From Pseudoselenomonas ruminantium (GTDB lineage Bacteria > Bacillota > Negativicutes > Selenomonadales > Selenomonadaceae), in contig SVBX01000031.1 of NCBI GenBank assembly GCA_015058655.1, positions 1-37,544 on the forward strand: a stretch of DNA of 37,544 bases, written 5' to 3'. The notes beneath the pieces were generated by a model that was not told the DNA's origin, searched no databases, and saw nothing but the letters and a program-made list of their open reading frames with translations. Below are positions 15,639 to 23,784 of the stretch, piece after piece. Numbering within the stretch: the first letter of the stretch is position 1; every line of letters begins with the position of its first letter. A program made the translations under genes and the position numbers.

Positions 15639-16799
15639 GTGAGCGAGAAACGCGATTATTATGAGGTGCTGGGCATACAGAAGGGCGCCTCTGAGGCTGA
15701 GATAAAGAAAGCCTATAGAAAGATGGCCAAGAAATATCATCCTGATATGAATCAGGATAATCCCAAGGCCGCCGAAGAAAAAATGAAAGAGGTCAATGAG
15801 GCCTATGATGTGCTGAAGGACCCTCAGAAGAAGGCCAGGTATGACCAGTTCGGCCATGCGGGGGTCGATGGCAGCGCCGGTGCAGGTGCCGGTGGCTTTG
15901 AGGGCTTTGGCGGCTTCGGCGGTTTTGGTGGCTTTGGCGGTGGTGGCGGTTTTGACGACATCATGGATGCCTTCTTCGGCGGTGGTGGCAGGCGTTCCCG
16001 CCAGCCAGGACCCGAGCGGGGAGCAGATTTGCGCTATGATTTGGAACTTACCTTTGAGGAAGCGGCTTTTGGCAAGGAAGTGGAGGTTTCCGTCCCCCGC
16101 ACGGAAGAGTGCCATGAATGCCATGGCACTGGAGCGGCAGCGGGCAGTTCTCCTGAAACCTGCCCGGATTGCCATGGCACGGGACAGCAGCAGGTGGTGC
16201 ACAATACTCCTTTGGGCCGCATGATGAGCAGCCGTACCTGCGGGCGCTGCGGTGGCACAGGCAGGATCATCAAGAACAAATGCCGCGTCTGTGGTGGCAG
16301 CGGCCATATCAAGAAGCAGCACACGGTCAAGGGCAAGGTTCCTGCAGGTGTGGACCAGGGTTCCAGGGTGCGTCTCTCCGGCCAGGGCGAAGCTGGCGTG
16401 CGCGGCGGCGGCTACGGCGATCTCTATCTCTACATCTTCATCAAGCCCCACAAGTTCTTCAACCGTCAGGGCTCCGATGTCATTGTGGAGGTGCCCATCA
16501 GCTTCGTGCAGGCAGCCCTGGGCGATACGGTACAGGTGCCCACTTTGGATGGCCCTGTGGATCTCAAGATTCCTGCCGGCATTCAGAGCGGCAAGGTGCT
16601 ACGCATGAAGAATCGGGGCATTCCCTTCCTGCGGGGTACGGGCCGGGGCGACCAGCATGTGCGCATCAAGGTGCTGACCCCCCAGAACCTATCCGACAAG
16701 CAGAAAGACCTGCTGAAGCAGTTCGCAGAGCAGGGCGGGGATAAGGTGAACCCGGAGCAGAAGAGTTTCAAGGAAAAATTGAAGGATTTGTTTAATTAA
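15639..16799 (+). CDS. dnaJ: chaperone DnaJ (Hsp40)
   Basis: Delivers substrates to DnaK and stimulates its ATPase. The 386-residue product has all domains: J domain (about 5-70) with HPD at 34-36; a Gly/Phe-rich linker (about 75-125); a zinc region with four CxxCxGxG motifs ([32 protein letters not shown]); then the C-terminal substrate domains. The start is GTG at 15639 ([12 protein letters not shown]), with GAGG upstream; an overlapping ATG at 15637 is out of frame. A hairpin and its own promoter suggest part of its expression is independent of the dnaK transcript. Confidence 0.97.
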   Translation: MSEKRDYYEVLGIQKGASEAEIKKAYRKMAKKYHPDMNQDNPKAAEEKMKEVNEAYDVLKDPQKKARYDQFGHAGVDGSAGAGAGGFEGFGGFGGFGGFGGGGGFDDIMDAFFGGGGRRSRQPGPERGADLRYDLELTFEEAAFGKEVEVSVPRTEECHECHGTGAAAGSSPETCPDCHGTGQQQVVHNTPLGRMMSSRTCGRCGGTGRIIKNKCRVCGGSGHIKKQHTVKGKVPAGVDQGSRVRLSGQGEAGVRGGGYGDLYLYIFIKPHKFFNRQGSDVIVEVPISFVQAALGDTVQVPTLDGPVDLKIPAGIQSGKVLRMKNRGIPFLRGTGRGDQHVRIKVLTPQNLSDKQKDLLKQFAEQGGDKVNPEQKSFKEKLKDLFN

Positions 16800-16972
16800 G
16801 CCTTCCCCCATGGGGGCGCGCAAAGCGCGGGAGCCCGGTGGGCTCCCTGGTGGTGGCAGCCCGCAGGGCTGACGGATGAGGTGGCATATTCACAAGTTAT
16901 GCTGGCATAGCTAGTTAGGTCGAACCTCATCCGCCCCTATCGGGGCACCTTCCCCAGAGGGGAAGGCTTTTA
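16800..16972 (+). repeat. palindromic repeat family A, copy 1 (dnaJ-prmA gap)
   Basis: The left arm GCCTTCCCC-ATGGGGG begins 1 nt after the dnaJ stop. The block GGCAGCCCGCAGGGCTGACGG then ATGAGGTGG follows, then a variable centre, then ACCTCATCCGCCCC and CACCTTCCCC with GGGGAAGGCTTTTATTT on the right. This copy carries an extra GC-rich hairpin insertion near 16817-16850. The right end can fold as a terminator and lies about 20 nt before the prmA start. Confidence 0.75.
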
Positions 16973-16991
16973 TTTAGGAAGGAGCATTTTC

Positions 16992-17936
16992 ATGGAGTGG
17001 TCCGAGGTCAGCATACGCACCTCCCATGAGGCAACAGACATAGTGGCGGAGATTTTTCACGAGATTGGTGCCTCAGGGGTGGTCATAGAAGACCCCGCCC
17101 TGGTGAATGACTATATTCAGGCAGGTGGCTGGGACTATACGGATATACCGAAAGCCGAGCAGACAGAAGTGGTGACGGTAAAAGCCTACCTGCCTGTGGA
17201 CGAGACTCTGGCAGAACGCATGGAAGAACTGGAGCATAAGGTGCAGGAAATGCAGGCAGCCACCCCTGTCGCCGGTCCCTGTGACATCACCAGTCAGAGC
17301 GTGCGAGATGAGGACTGGGCAGACAACTGGAAGGCTTACTTCCATACGGAAAAAGTGGGAGCCCTGGTGGTGATCCGCCCGGCCTGGGAGGAATACGAGG
17401 CAGGCCCCGACGATATCGTGGTGAGCCTTGACCCAGGTGCTGCCTTTGGCACCGGCACCCATCCCACCACCTCCATGTGTATCCGCGAGCTGGAGGGCAT
17501 GGTCAAGGGCGGCCAGCGCATCTTTGATGTGGGCACAGGCTCAGGCATTCTCGCCATCACCGCCGCCAAGCTGGGGGCCACGGATATCACCGCCATGGAC
17601 TATGACCATGTGGCGGTGAAAATCGCCGGGGAAAACATACAGGCTAACGGCGTGGAGAAGCAGATCAAGACCGGTCAGAGCGACCTGCTGAAATCCTTCG
17701 AGGGCAAAGCTGACATCATCATTGCCAACCTCATTGCCGATTTGGTTATCCGCCTCTTTGACGAGCTGGACGAGCACCTGGCTGAAGGCGGCAAGCTCCT
17801 GGCCTCCGGCATCATCACCGAGAGACTTTCGGAAGTAACGGAAGCTGCTCTTGAACACGGCTTTAGCGTAGAAAAAGTGGTTGAGGAAAAGGGTTGGACA
17901 GCCATCACCATAGTTCGCAAGGAGCAGGAAGCATGA
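16992..17936 (+). CDS. prmA: ribosomal protein L11 methyltransferase
   Basis: Trimethylates ribosomal protein L11 using S-adenosylmethionine. The 314-residue product has the N-terminal substrate-recognition domain (1-110), then the Rossmann methyltransferase. Visible are LDPGAAFGTGTHPTT (about 146-160), motif I DVGTGSGILAI (179-189), an acidic motif II (AMDYDH, 201-206) and the catalytic-loop motif IIIANLIADL (241-250). The start at 16992 follows GGAAGGAG. It overlaps rsmE by 4 nt (ATGA), so the two are translationally coupled. A family A repeat lies between it and dnaJ. Confidence 0.96.
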   Translation: MEWSEVSIRTSHEATDIVAEIFHEIGASGVVIEDPALVNDYIQAGGWDYTDIPKAEQTEVVTVKAYLPVDETLAERMEELEHKVQEMQAATPVAGPCDITSQSVRDEDWADNWKAYFHTEKVGALVVIRPAWEEYEAGPDDIVVSLDPGAAFGTGTHPTTSMCIRELEGMVKGGQRIFDVGTGSGILAITAAKLGATDITAMDYDHVAVKIAGENIQANGVEKQIKTGQSDLLKSFEGKADIIIANLIADLVIRLFDELDEHLAEGGKLLASGIITERLSEVTEAALEHGFSVEKVVEEKGWTAITIVRKEQEA

Positions 17937-18670
17937 GAAGGCTGTTCTATAAAGGCATCCTGGGGGAAAAAATCACCATCACCGGCACAGATGCCCACCA
18001 TCTGATGCATGTCATGCGGGCCAAGGCCGGCCAGCAGGTGACGGTGGTGGACGATGAGGGCAGCGTGGCCCTGATGGAAATGACTGCCTTCACCGCCGAA
18101 AGCGTGGAACTGACCCTCAAAGAACGACTGGAAGGCAACACGGAATCCCCTCTGGAGCTGACCTTAGTCCAGTGCCTGCTCAAGGCAGACAAGATGGACT
18201 GGGTGGTGCAGAAGGCCGTAGAACTGGGAGCAGACAGAATCTGCCCCGTCGCCAGCCAGAATTGCGTGGTGCAGTACGACAGCAAGAAGGCCGAGCAGCG
18301 CCGGCAGCGCTGGCAGAAAATAGCCGATGAAGCCGCCAAGCAGTGCGGTAGGACAAAACTTCTCAAGGTAGAGCCTATCTGCAGCTTCAAGGAATGGCTG
18401 GCAAAATCCAGCTTCGGTGAGGATAATCCTTTGTACTTCTGCTACGAGAATGAAGAACAGCAGACACTCAAAGAGACACTGCAAGCCACCAAGGCAGCAA
18501 AAGCCTCAGCGCTCATCGGCCCGGAGGGCGGCTTCACCTTAGACGAAGCCCAGGCTATTGAGCAGGCAGGTGGAAGAAGCGTGACCCTGGGACCAAGGAT
18601 ACTGAGGGCAGAGACAGCAGCGATAGCGTCCCTGTCTGTTATTCAGTATGAATTAGGGGACTTAGGATAA
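17933..18670 (+). CDS. rsmE: 16S rRNA (uracil-1498-N3)-methyltransferase
   Basis: Methylates U1498 in helix 44 of 16S rRNA. It is a SPOUT-class knotted methyltransferase with an N-terminal PUA-like domain. The start at 17933 (MRRLFYKG) overlaps the prmA stop as ATGA, with AAGGAG upstream; the length of 245 residues is usual. Conserved features are HHLMHVMRAKAGQ near the start, QCLLKADKMDWVVQKAVELG in the middle, and the knot motifs ALIGPEGGFTLDEA and LGPRILRAETAAIASLS near the end. It is the last gene before the 383-bp repeat-rich gap. Confidence 0.96.
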   Translation: MRRLFYKGILGEKITITGTDAHHLMHVMRAKAGQQVTVVDDEGSVALMEMTAFTAESVELTLKERLEGNTESPLELTLVQCLLKADKMDWVVQKAVELGADRICPVASQNCVVQYDSKKAEQRRQRWQKIADEAAKQCGRTKLLKVEPICSFKEWLAKSSFGEDNPLYFCYENEEQQTLKETLQATKAAKASALIGPEGGFTLDEAQAIEQAGGRSVTLGPRILRAETAAIASLSVIQYELGDLG

Positions 18671-18720
18671 TAAAGGATTCTCCATCGAGGGTAGGGGCAG
18701 ATTATAACGAGGAAGAAGAT

Positions 18721-18785
18721 GTCTCCCACCTTTGAAGGTGGGGGTGGCGAATATCATAACAGGCGGGAGCGCATATCTCCCGCCT
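18721..18785 (+). other. two GC-rich hairpins after rsmE
   Basis: The 383 bases between rsmE and mtaB hold no gene. This part has CCCACCTT/AAGGTGGG (18725-18742) and AGGCGGGAG/CTCCCGCCT (18761-18785). Neither is followed by a T-run, so neither is a clear terminator. The rest of the gap is filled by a family C and a family A repeat. Confidence 0.5.
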
Positions 18786-18790
18786 CGTTG

Positions 18791-18849
18791 AAAGGCTAAG
18801 AGGAAGCTTTGTCTATCGACAAAGCTGGAACAATGGCCTTATAAACAGA
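18791..18849 (+). repeat. short hairpin repeat family C, copy 1
   Basis: A segment of about 58 bp consisting of AAGAGGAAG, the hairpin AGCTTTGTC-TATC-GACAAAGCT (18805-18826), and then CTGGAACAATGGCCTTATAA. The same order, with compensating changes in the hairpin stem, is found on the minus strand at 37418-37475. Confidence 0.7.
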
Positions 18850-18881
18850 TTTTGTCCTTTAAGGTGGTGTCTTTCAATAGC

Positions 18882-19020
18882 GCCTTCCCCTTGAGGGGAA
18901 GGTGGCAGCCGGAGGCTGACGGATGAGGTGACACACATTGAGTATAGGTAATCAAACAAGAGAAAGCTCCACCTCATCCGCCCCTGTCGGGGCACCTTCC
19001 CCTCAAGGGGAAGGCTTTTT
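18882..19020 (+). repeat. palindromic repeat family A, copy 2 (rsmE-mtaB gap)
   Basis: A nearly perfect copy: GCCTTCCCCTTGAGGGGAAG, then GTGGCAGCCGGAGGCTGACG and GATGAGGTG; a variable 40-bp centre; then CACCTCATCCGCCCC and CACCTTCCCCTCAAGGGGAA with GGCTTTTT. The right end forms a terminator-like hairpin with a T5 tail ending 33 nt before the mtaB start. Confidence 0.85.
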
Positions 19021-19053
19021 ATTGTAGTTTTTACTTGAAAGGAAGTATTGTGA

Positions 19054-20352
19054 TTGCCAAGAGCAGCTTTCATGACTTTGGGCTGCAAAGTCAACCAGTT
19101 TGAAACCGAAACCATGGAGGGCCTCTTCAAGCAAAAGGGCTACGAAATTGTCCCTTTCAGCGAAAAGGCCGATGTATATGTGGTAAACACTTGCGCCGTC
19201 ACCAACCTGGGTGAGAAGAAATCCCGCCAGATCATCCGCCGGGCGGGCCGGGAAAACCCCGAAGCCATTATCGCTGTCTGCGGCTGCTACTCCCAGGTAA
19301 AGCCGGAGGAAGTGAAGCTCTTGGAAGGCGTGCGGGTAGTGCTGGGCACCAAGGAGCGTTCCCGCATCGTGGAATATGTGGAACAGGCTGCCCGTGAGGA
19401 TGGCAGGCCTTTGGACGGTGTTGGCGATGTCATGCATACGGATTCCTTTGAGGATATACCCCTTTACGATATGCCCCGCCGCACCCGTGCCTTCCTCAAA
19501 ATCGAGGACGGCTGCCAGAACTTCTGCTCTTACTGCATAATTCCCTATGCCCGCGGCCCCGTGAAATCCAGGCAGCTTCCTGCCATTCGCAGGGAAGCGG
19601 AAAAGCTGGTGGCAGCAGGCTTTCTGGAAATCGTGCTGACGGGCATTCATCTGGGCAAATACGGCAGTGACCTTGAGGGAGATGTGACTCTGGTAGATGC
19701 CTGCCGTGAAGTGCTGCAGGTAAAGGGTCTGAAGCGCCTGCGCCTCGGCTCTTTGGAGTCCATCGAGCTTTCCCGGGAGCTTTTCGAACTTATCAGAAGC
19801 GATGAGCGTTTCTGCGCCCATCTGCACTTGCCTTTGCAGGCAGGTTCAGACAAGGTATTGAAGGAGATGAACCGTCGCTATGACACGGCCGAGTTTGCCC
19901 GCCTCATAGAGCAGGTGGAAGATGAGTTGCCGGGCGTGGCCGTTTCCACAGACATCATCGTGGGCTTTCCCGGTGAGACGGAGGAAGATTTTGCCGCGGG
20001 CCTTGATTTCGTAGAAAAGATGAACTTCTCCCGCATGCATGTCTTCCCCTATTCCAAGAGGGAAGGCACTCCTGCCGCTGCCAGAAAAGACCAGATACCG
20101 GAGCCTGTGAAGAAGGAGCGCGTCCATCGCATGCAGGCCCTGGCCGAGAAAAAGTCCGGGGAGTTCTATCGTTCTTTTCTGGGCAAGACCATGCGGGTTC
20201 TGTTCGAGACCAATGATAACGGCATCACCGATGGGCTGACAGACAACTACATCCGGGTGTATACCGAGGATGAAGTGAGGTGCGGGGAGATATATCAGGT
20301 GGAACTGCTGGAAGAATATAGGGATGGCGTTTCAGGCAGGGTGGTATCATGA
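19054..20352 (+). CDS. mtaB: tRNA t6A37 methylthiotransferase
   Basis: Converts t6A37 to ms2t6A37 in tRNAs reading ANN codons. The 432-residue product has the three parts of the methylthiotransferase family: an N-terminal UPF0004 domain with cluster cysteines C11, C47 and C78 (CKVNQFETE, NTCAVTN, CGCYS); a radical-SAM core with CxxxCxxC at C154/C158/C161; and a C-terminal TRAM domain. The start is TTG at 19054: an in-frame stop at 19051 excludes anything longer, and AAGGAAG lies 8 nt upstream. An internal ATG at 19072 would leave only the MTLGCKVN part. It overlaps the GtrA gene by 4 nt. Confidence 0.95.
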   Translation: MPRAAFMTLGCKVNQFETETMEGLFKQKGYEIVPFSEKADVYVVNTCAVTNLGEKKSRQIIRRAGRENPEAIIAVCGCYSQVKPEEVKLLEGVRVVLGTKERSRIVEYVEQAAREDGRPLDGVGDVMHTDSFEDIPLYDMPRRTRAFLKIEDGCQNFCSYCIIPYARGPVKSRQLPAIRREAEKLVAAGFLEIVLTGIHLGKYGSDLEGDVTLVDACREVLQVKGLKRLRLGSLESIELSRELFELIRSDERFCAHLHLPLQAGSDKVLKEMNRRYDTAEFARLIEQVEDELPGVAVSTDIIVGFPGETEEDFAAGLDFVEKMNFSRMHVFPYSKREGTPAAARKDQIPEPVKKERVHRMQALAEKKSGEFYRSFLGKTMRVLFETNDNGITDGLTDNYIRVYTEDEVRCGEIYQVELLEEYRDGVSGRVVS

Positions 20353-20765
20353 TAAGTTCGTTGGGCAGCCTTATGGAGAAGCGAAAAAATTTGGGAGAAG
20401 TCATAAGATTCCTGGTGGCAGGCGGCAGCTGCCTGCTGCTGGAATTGGCTTGCCTGTACGCTTTTACGGAGTGGGCAGGTTTTCACTACCTGTATTCTTC
20501 TGCCTTCGCTTTCATCATCTCGGTGCTGGTGAATTACTGGCTTTGCCGTGTTTGGGTCTTCGAGGGAGGGAAAAGGAAGCAGAGTTTCAAGGCTGCTTCC
20601 CTTTTCTTCGGCTCCAGCGTGGCAGGGTTGGGCATCAACCAGCTTTGCATGTATACCTTCGTGGATATATTGGCGATTTACTACATGGCGGCCAAGCTTT
20701 TGGCAGCGGTGATTGTCACCGTTTGGAACTTTGTGCTCAAGAGATATGCGCTGAAGATGGGATGA
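20349..20765 (+). CDS. GtrA-family membrane protein
   Basis: A 138-residue integral membrane protein of the GtrA/DPMS family, whose members help flip lipid-linked sugars or couple to glycosyltransferases in cell-surface polysaccharide work. Four hydrophobic segments are visible, at roughly residues 18-41, 47-68, 82-105 and 108-130. Family features include the IRFLVAGGSC start of helix 1 and the NYWLCRVWVF segment. The ATG overlaps the mtaB stop as ATGA, so it is translated together with mtaB; no glycosyltransferase is adjacent. B. subtilis has yqeW in the equivalent place, so this is a lineage-specific gene in the block. Confidence 0.85.
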   Translation: MISSLGSLMEKRKNLGEVIRFLVAGGSCLLLELACLYAFTEWAGFHYLYSSAFAFIISVLVNYWLCRVWVFEGGKRKQSFKAASLFFGSSVAGLGINQLCMYTFVDILAIYYMAAKLLAAVIVTVWNFVLKRYALKMG

Positions 20766-20837
20766 GGATAATTTTTAGCAGGATATTGGCTGTTCATGTT
20801 GTATAATATAGTTATGGACATCAAAGGGGGTGTATTT

Positions 20838-21185
20838 ATGTCAGACTGTATTTTTTGCAAGATAGCCGCCAAGGAGATTCCTTCCACGCTTGTTTACGAG
20901 GATGAGCAGGTGGTGGCTTTTAAGGACTTGGAACCTCAGGCGCCGGTTCATGTGCTTGTCATCCCCAAGAAGCATGTGGAAAGCATAGCCGCTCTCAAGG
21001 GCGAGGATAAGGAATTGGCGGCGCATATCCTGGTGGATGTGATTCCACAGTTGGCGCGTGAACTGGGAATCGACCAGAAGGGGTTCAGGGTGGTGGCTAA
21101 TACCGGCGAAGAAGGCGGACAGACGGTGAAGCATCTGCATTTCCACTTGCTTGGTGGGCGCTCCATGCAGTGGCCACCTGGCTGA
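20838..21185 (+). CDS. HIT-family purine nucleoside phosphoramidase (HinT-like)
   Basis: A 115-residue histidine-triad protein that hydrolyses AMP linked to amines or lysine. The catalytic triad HLHFHLL has histidines at 99, 101 and 103. The N-terminal CIFCKI (4-9) and IPKKHV are typical of the HinT branch. The start at 20838 is chosen because AAAGGGGGTG lies just upstream and MSDCIFCKI is the usual beginning; longer in-frame starts at 20796 and 20814 lack support. A TATAAT-like box at 20801-20806 may be its -10. Confidence 0.93.
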   Translation: MSDCIFCKIAAKEIPSTLVYEDEQVVAFKDLEPQAPVHVLVIPKKHVESIAALKGEDKELAAHILVDVIPQLARELGIDQKGFRVVANTGEEGGQTVKHLHFHLLGGRSMQWPPG

Positions 21186-21241
21186 TTCAGAGTTTTCTTC
21201 TTACGGAGCGCGAAAGTTCCCATCTTTCCCGTGAACTTGTG

Positions 21242-21271
21242 TTGACATAGGGCGGTTCGTTGTTGTATAAT
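21242..21271 (+). promoter_or_regulatory. strong sigma-A promoter of rpsU
   Basis: Consensus TTGACA (21242-21247) and TATAAT (21266-21271) are 18 bp apart. Transcription would start near 21278, giving a leader of about 68 nt before rpsU. Confidence 0.85.
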
Positions 21272-21345
21272 GCTATGGTGTGATTGTGAAAATCATGATT
21301 ATACAGTACGAAACTCCCAAGTTAAGTGGAGGGGGGGAAGAATAG

Positions 21346-21525
21346 ATGGCAAACGAAATCAAAGTTGGTAAAAACGAATCAATCGATAGTGCTCTCCGCC
21401 GCTTCAAGCGTATGTCCCAGAAGGCTGGTACTCTGGCTGAAGTAAGGAAACGTGAACATTACGAGAAACCGAGCGTTCGCCGCAAGAAGAAGTCTGAGGC
21501 AGCTCGTAAGCGCAAGTTCAGATGA
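21346..21525 (+). CDS. rpsU: 30S ribosomal protein S21
   Basis: A 59-residue basic small-subunit protein that contacts the mRNA path near the anti-Shine-Dalgarno. The sequence begins [20 protein letters not shown] and continues with [20 protein letters not shown], ending in a Lys/Arg-rich tail ([15 protein letters not shown]), the family pattern. A GGAGGGGGGG run lies about 8 nt before the ATG. It has its own consensus promoter and terminator, as expected for a highly expressed ribosomal gene. Confidence 0.97.
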   Translation: MANEIKVGKNESIDSALRRFKRMSQKAGTLAEVRKREHYEKPSVRRKKKSEAARKRKFR

Positions 21526-21537
21526 TGAATGAGCGAG

Positions 21538-21573
21538 GCGTCTGTGAGTCTATAGATTCACGGGCGCTTTTTT
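21538..21573 (+). terminator. terminator of rpsU
   Basis: A 14-bp stem with three G-T pairs, GCGTCTGTGAGTCT with AGATTCACGGGCGC (21538-21567), has a 2-nt loop and six T residues after it. Confidence 0.8.
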
Positions 21574-21628
21574 CTTTCTGGCGGATTCTGCCCTTTGGGG
21601 TTTTAGATATAGGAAGGAGGCGGCAGGC

Positions 21629-21937
21629 ATGGGCCAGCGTCCTAAAGATCCCTTGAGAAATGAGGAGGAAGACTATCTTGATTCTCTGTGGGACAAGATG
21701 ATACTGAAGGACCAGCTCACTACCAATCAGGGGTATGTAAGCGCTACACCCCAGGATGGGCTGGTGGGCAAGACGGGCAAGACCGTGACGGATCTGCGGC
21801 CTGCAGGCACTGCCTGGATAGAAGGGCGGCCTGTGGATGTGGTGGCCGAGGGCGTTTTCCTCAAGAAAGGGGAAATGGTGCGGGTCATTGCCGTAGAGGG
21901 TATGCGAGTGGTGGTTCGAAGGGTAGAAGAGAGCTGA
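21629..21937 (+). CDS. short NfeD-like protein (C-terminal OB-fold domain only)
   Basis: A 102-residue soluble protein. Residues about 42-102 (DGLVGKTGKTVTDLRPAGTA, then GVFLKKGEMVRVIAVEGMRV) match the NfeD C-terminal OB-fold found in partners of flotillins and stomatins. The usual ClpP-like serine protease domain and membrane helices are missing, and the first 40 residues are charged and unfamiliar. GGAAGGAGG lies upstream of the ATG, so the short form is not a start error. floA follows after a 156-bp repeat, matching the yqeZ-yqfA order of B. subtilis. It probably works with FloA at the membrane. Confidence 0.85.
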   Translation: MGQRPKDPLRNEEEDYLDSLWDKMILKDQLTTNQGYVSATPQDGLVGKTGKTVTDLRPAGTAWIEGRPVDVVAEGVFLKKGEMVRVIAVEGMRVVVRRVEES

Positions 21938-21939
21938 TT

Positions 21940-22095
21940 GCATGCTAAGGCGTTCGGGACACAGGCATAGCAACGCTTCACATGGGATTTTACAATGAAA
22001 TCTAAGCTCCCACTGCGCTTGACAGCTTGTGCTCGCCAAGATTCATTGTAAAATTCCAAACGTTGCGCTTATGCTATGTCTGTGCCCCCTCACTT
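21940..22095 (+). repeat. palindromic repeat family B, copy 2 (nfeD-floA gap)
   Basis: Aligns over its full length with 13312-13466 in the same orientation. It starts 3 nt after the nfeD-like stop codon, as copy 1 starts 3 nt after the grpE stop. Inner arms GATTTTACAATGAAATCT and AGATTCATTGTAAAATTCC differ from copy 1 in ways that keep the pairing. Confidence 0.8.
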
Positions 22096-22122
22096 GTTGA
22101 CTTGTGATAAGGAGGTATTTTT

Positions 22123-23139
22123 ATGGCAACACTTTTCGGTTCCGGCATCCTGTTTTTGATTGTGCTGATATTCGCAGCAGTTTTCCTGCATTTCGTGCCT
22201 ATCGGACTGTGGATTTCCGCTATGGCAGCAGATGTGCGGGTCAGCATCATCACCATGGTGGGCATGGGGATGCGACGGGTGACTCCTTCCAAGATTGTCC
22301 TGCCGCTCATCAAGGCCAACAAAGCTGGTCTTGATGTGAATGTCAATCAGCTGGAGGCTCATTATCTGGCCGGAGGCAATGTGGACAAGGTGGTGGATGC
22401 CCTCATCGCCGCCCATCGCGCCCAGATTCCCCTGTCTTTCGAGCGTTCTGCCGCCATCGACCTGGCAGGCCGCAATGTGCTGGAGGCAGTGCAGATGAGC
22501 GTCAACCCCAAGGTTATCGAGACGCCGGTGGTCTCTGCTGTAGCCAAGAACGGCATCGAGCTGAAGATCAAGGCCAGGGTTACGGTGCGGGCCAATATCG
22601 ACCGCCTGGTGGGCGGTGCCGGCGAGCCTACTATCATCGCCCGTGTAGGCGAGGGCATTGTCACTACCGTGGGTTCTTCCGAGAGCCACAATGATGTGCT
22701 GGCTAACCCGGATGATATTTCCAAGACTGTGCTGGGCAAGGGCCTTGATGCAGGTACCGCCTTCGAGATTCTTTCCATTGACATCGCAGATGTAGATGTG
22801 GGACGCAATATCGGCGCCGAACTGCAGACTGACCAGGCCGAGGCTGACAAGCGCATTGCCCAGGCCAAGGCCGAGGAGCGCCGCGCCATGGCTGTGGCGA
22901 AAGAGCAGGAAATGAAGGCCTATACCCAGGAGATGGAGGCCAAGGTGGTGGAAGCCCAGGCTGAGGTGCCCCATGCCATGGCTGATGCCCTGCGCCAGGG
23001 CCGCCTGGGAGTCATGGACTATTACAATCTGAACAATGTCCAGGCCGATACGGAGATGAGGAAGGCCATCAGCACTGCCGGGGAGGCAGGACAGCTGACT
23101 GCTCCCAAGGCTCCGCAGGCACCCAAGGGAGATGCGTAA
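22123..23139 (+). CDS. floA: flotillin-like protein FloA
   Basis: Scaffold of bacterial functional membrane microdomains, influencing membrane fluidity and protease or secretion complexes. The 338-residue product has one N-terminal membrane anchor (about 5-27), then the SPFH/PHB-like region ([20 protein letters not shown] through [15 protein letters not shown]), then an Ala/Glu-rich coiled coil (about 230-290, [20 protein letters not shown]). It has the expected UPF0365/YqfA length and pattern. AAGGAGG lies 7 nt before the ATG. It is probably on one transcript with the nfeD-like gene, through the family B repeat, and with the small gene downstream. Confidence 0.95.
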   Translation: MATLFGSGILFLIVLIFAAVFLHFVPIGLWISAMAADVRVSIITMVGMGMRRVTPSKIVLPLIKANKAGLDVNVNQLEAHYLAGGNVDKVVDALIAAHRAQIPLSFERSAAIDLAGRNVLEAVQMSVNPKVIETPVVSAVAKNGIELKIKARVTVRANIDRLVGGAGEPTIIARVGEGIVTTVGSSESHNDVLANPDDISKTVLGKGLDAGTAFEILSIDIADVDVGRNIGAELQTDQAEADKRIAQAKAEERRAMAVAKEQEMKAYTQEMEAKVVEAQAEVPHAMADALRQGRLGVMDYYNLNNVQADTEMRKAISTAGEAGQLTAPKAPQAPKGDA

Positions 23140-23151
23140 GGAGGGATTCTC

Positions 23152-23568
23152 ATGGATTCCTTTTGGTCTATCCTGATAGTGATTGCTATCGTGGTTATCT
23201 CTGACCAGTTTGGCAGCAAGAAGAAAAAAGTCCCTCCCAGGCCTCTGCCCCAGCCGGGAGAAGGGCAGGGCAGGCAGAAAATGCCCCTGCCCTGGCCGGA
23301 CATCAGGCCGCCTGCCCCGACTGAACCTCAGGATACTGAGGTTTTCATGGAGCCTGAAATCTATGCCGAGCCGGAGCCTGAGCTGCCGGTGTTGAAGCAG
23401 CCTGCGCCCAGGAGGGCAGAAGCGGTGAAGCCGGAGCCTGTGGCTGCTGCCGGTCAGCCGTGCAACTCCGGCTTGGGACTGACACCGGAGCAGGCTGTTT
23501 CTGCCCTGGCCTGGTCGGAGATATTGGGCAAGCCCAAGGCGTACAAGAATGGTCATTTTCGCAGGTAA
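23152..23568 (+). CDS. single-pass membrane protein with proline-rich region, unknown
   Basis: A 138-residue protein I cannot place in a named family. Residues about 4-17 (FWSILIVIAIVVIS) form one membrane helix followed by KKKK, so the body is probably cytoplasmic. Residues 28-100 are Pro/Glu-rich and disordered. The end (LTPEQAVSALAWSEILGKPK) looks like a short conserved motif, perhaps a docking peptide. GGAGG lies 8 nt before the ATG, and it starts 12 nt after floA, so co-transcription is likely and a link to the FloA membrane domain is plausible. Confidence 0.75.
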   Translation: MDSFWSILIVIAIVVISDQFGSKKKKVPPRPLPQPGEGQGRQKMPLPWPDIRPPAPTEPQDTEVFMEPEIYAEPEPELPVLKQPAPRRAEAVKPEPVAAAGQPCNSGLGLTPEQAVSALAWSEILGKPKAYKNGHFRR

Positions 23569-23575
23569 ATATTTT

Positions 23576-23716
23576 ACCTTCCCCTTGAGGGAGGGAGGAC
23601 CGCGAAGCGGTGGATGAGGCGGAACTTCTGAGGGATGAGAATCTCGGTTGAAAAGTTCCACCTCACCCGTCAGCCTGCGGCTGCCACCTTCCCCTCAAGG
23701 GGAAGGCTTTTATTTT
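23576..23716 (+). repeat. palindromic repeat family A, copy 3
   Basis: The left half has the variant CCTTCCCCTTGAGGGAGGGA with GGACCGCGAAGCGGTGGATG in place of the usual GGCAGCC block. The right half is CACCTCACCCGTCAGCCTGC, then CACCTTCCCCTCAAGGGGAA and GGCTTTTATTTT. It begins 8 nt after the stop of the preceding gene. Confidence 0.8.
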
Positions 23717-23784
23717 GCTGGACTGAAACCTTGCAATGTAGTACAATAATGGAATGTGTCAAGCAATTTTGATTGTTGTAGGTG

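Noticed and set aside
18721..18785. The paired hairpins after rsmE as the end of an IS200/IS605 element
   Set aside because: Such elements have end hairpins, but no transposase fragment or second end is visible nearby, so I could not support the call.
22090..23661. A 523-codon minus-strand frame opposite floA
   Set aside because: floA and the following small gene are well supported by ribosome binding sites and domains; the antisense frame has no domain.
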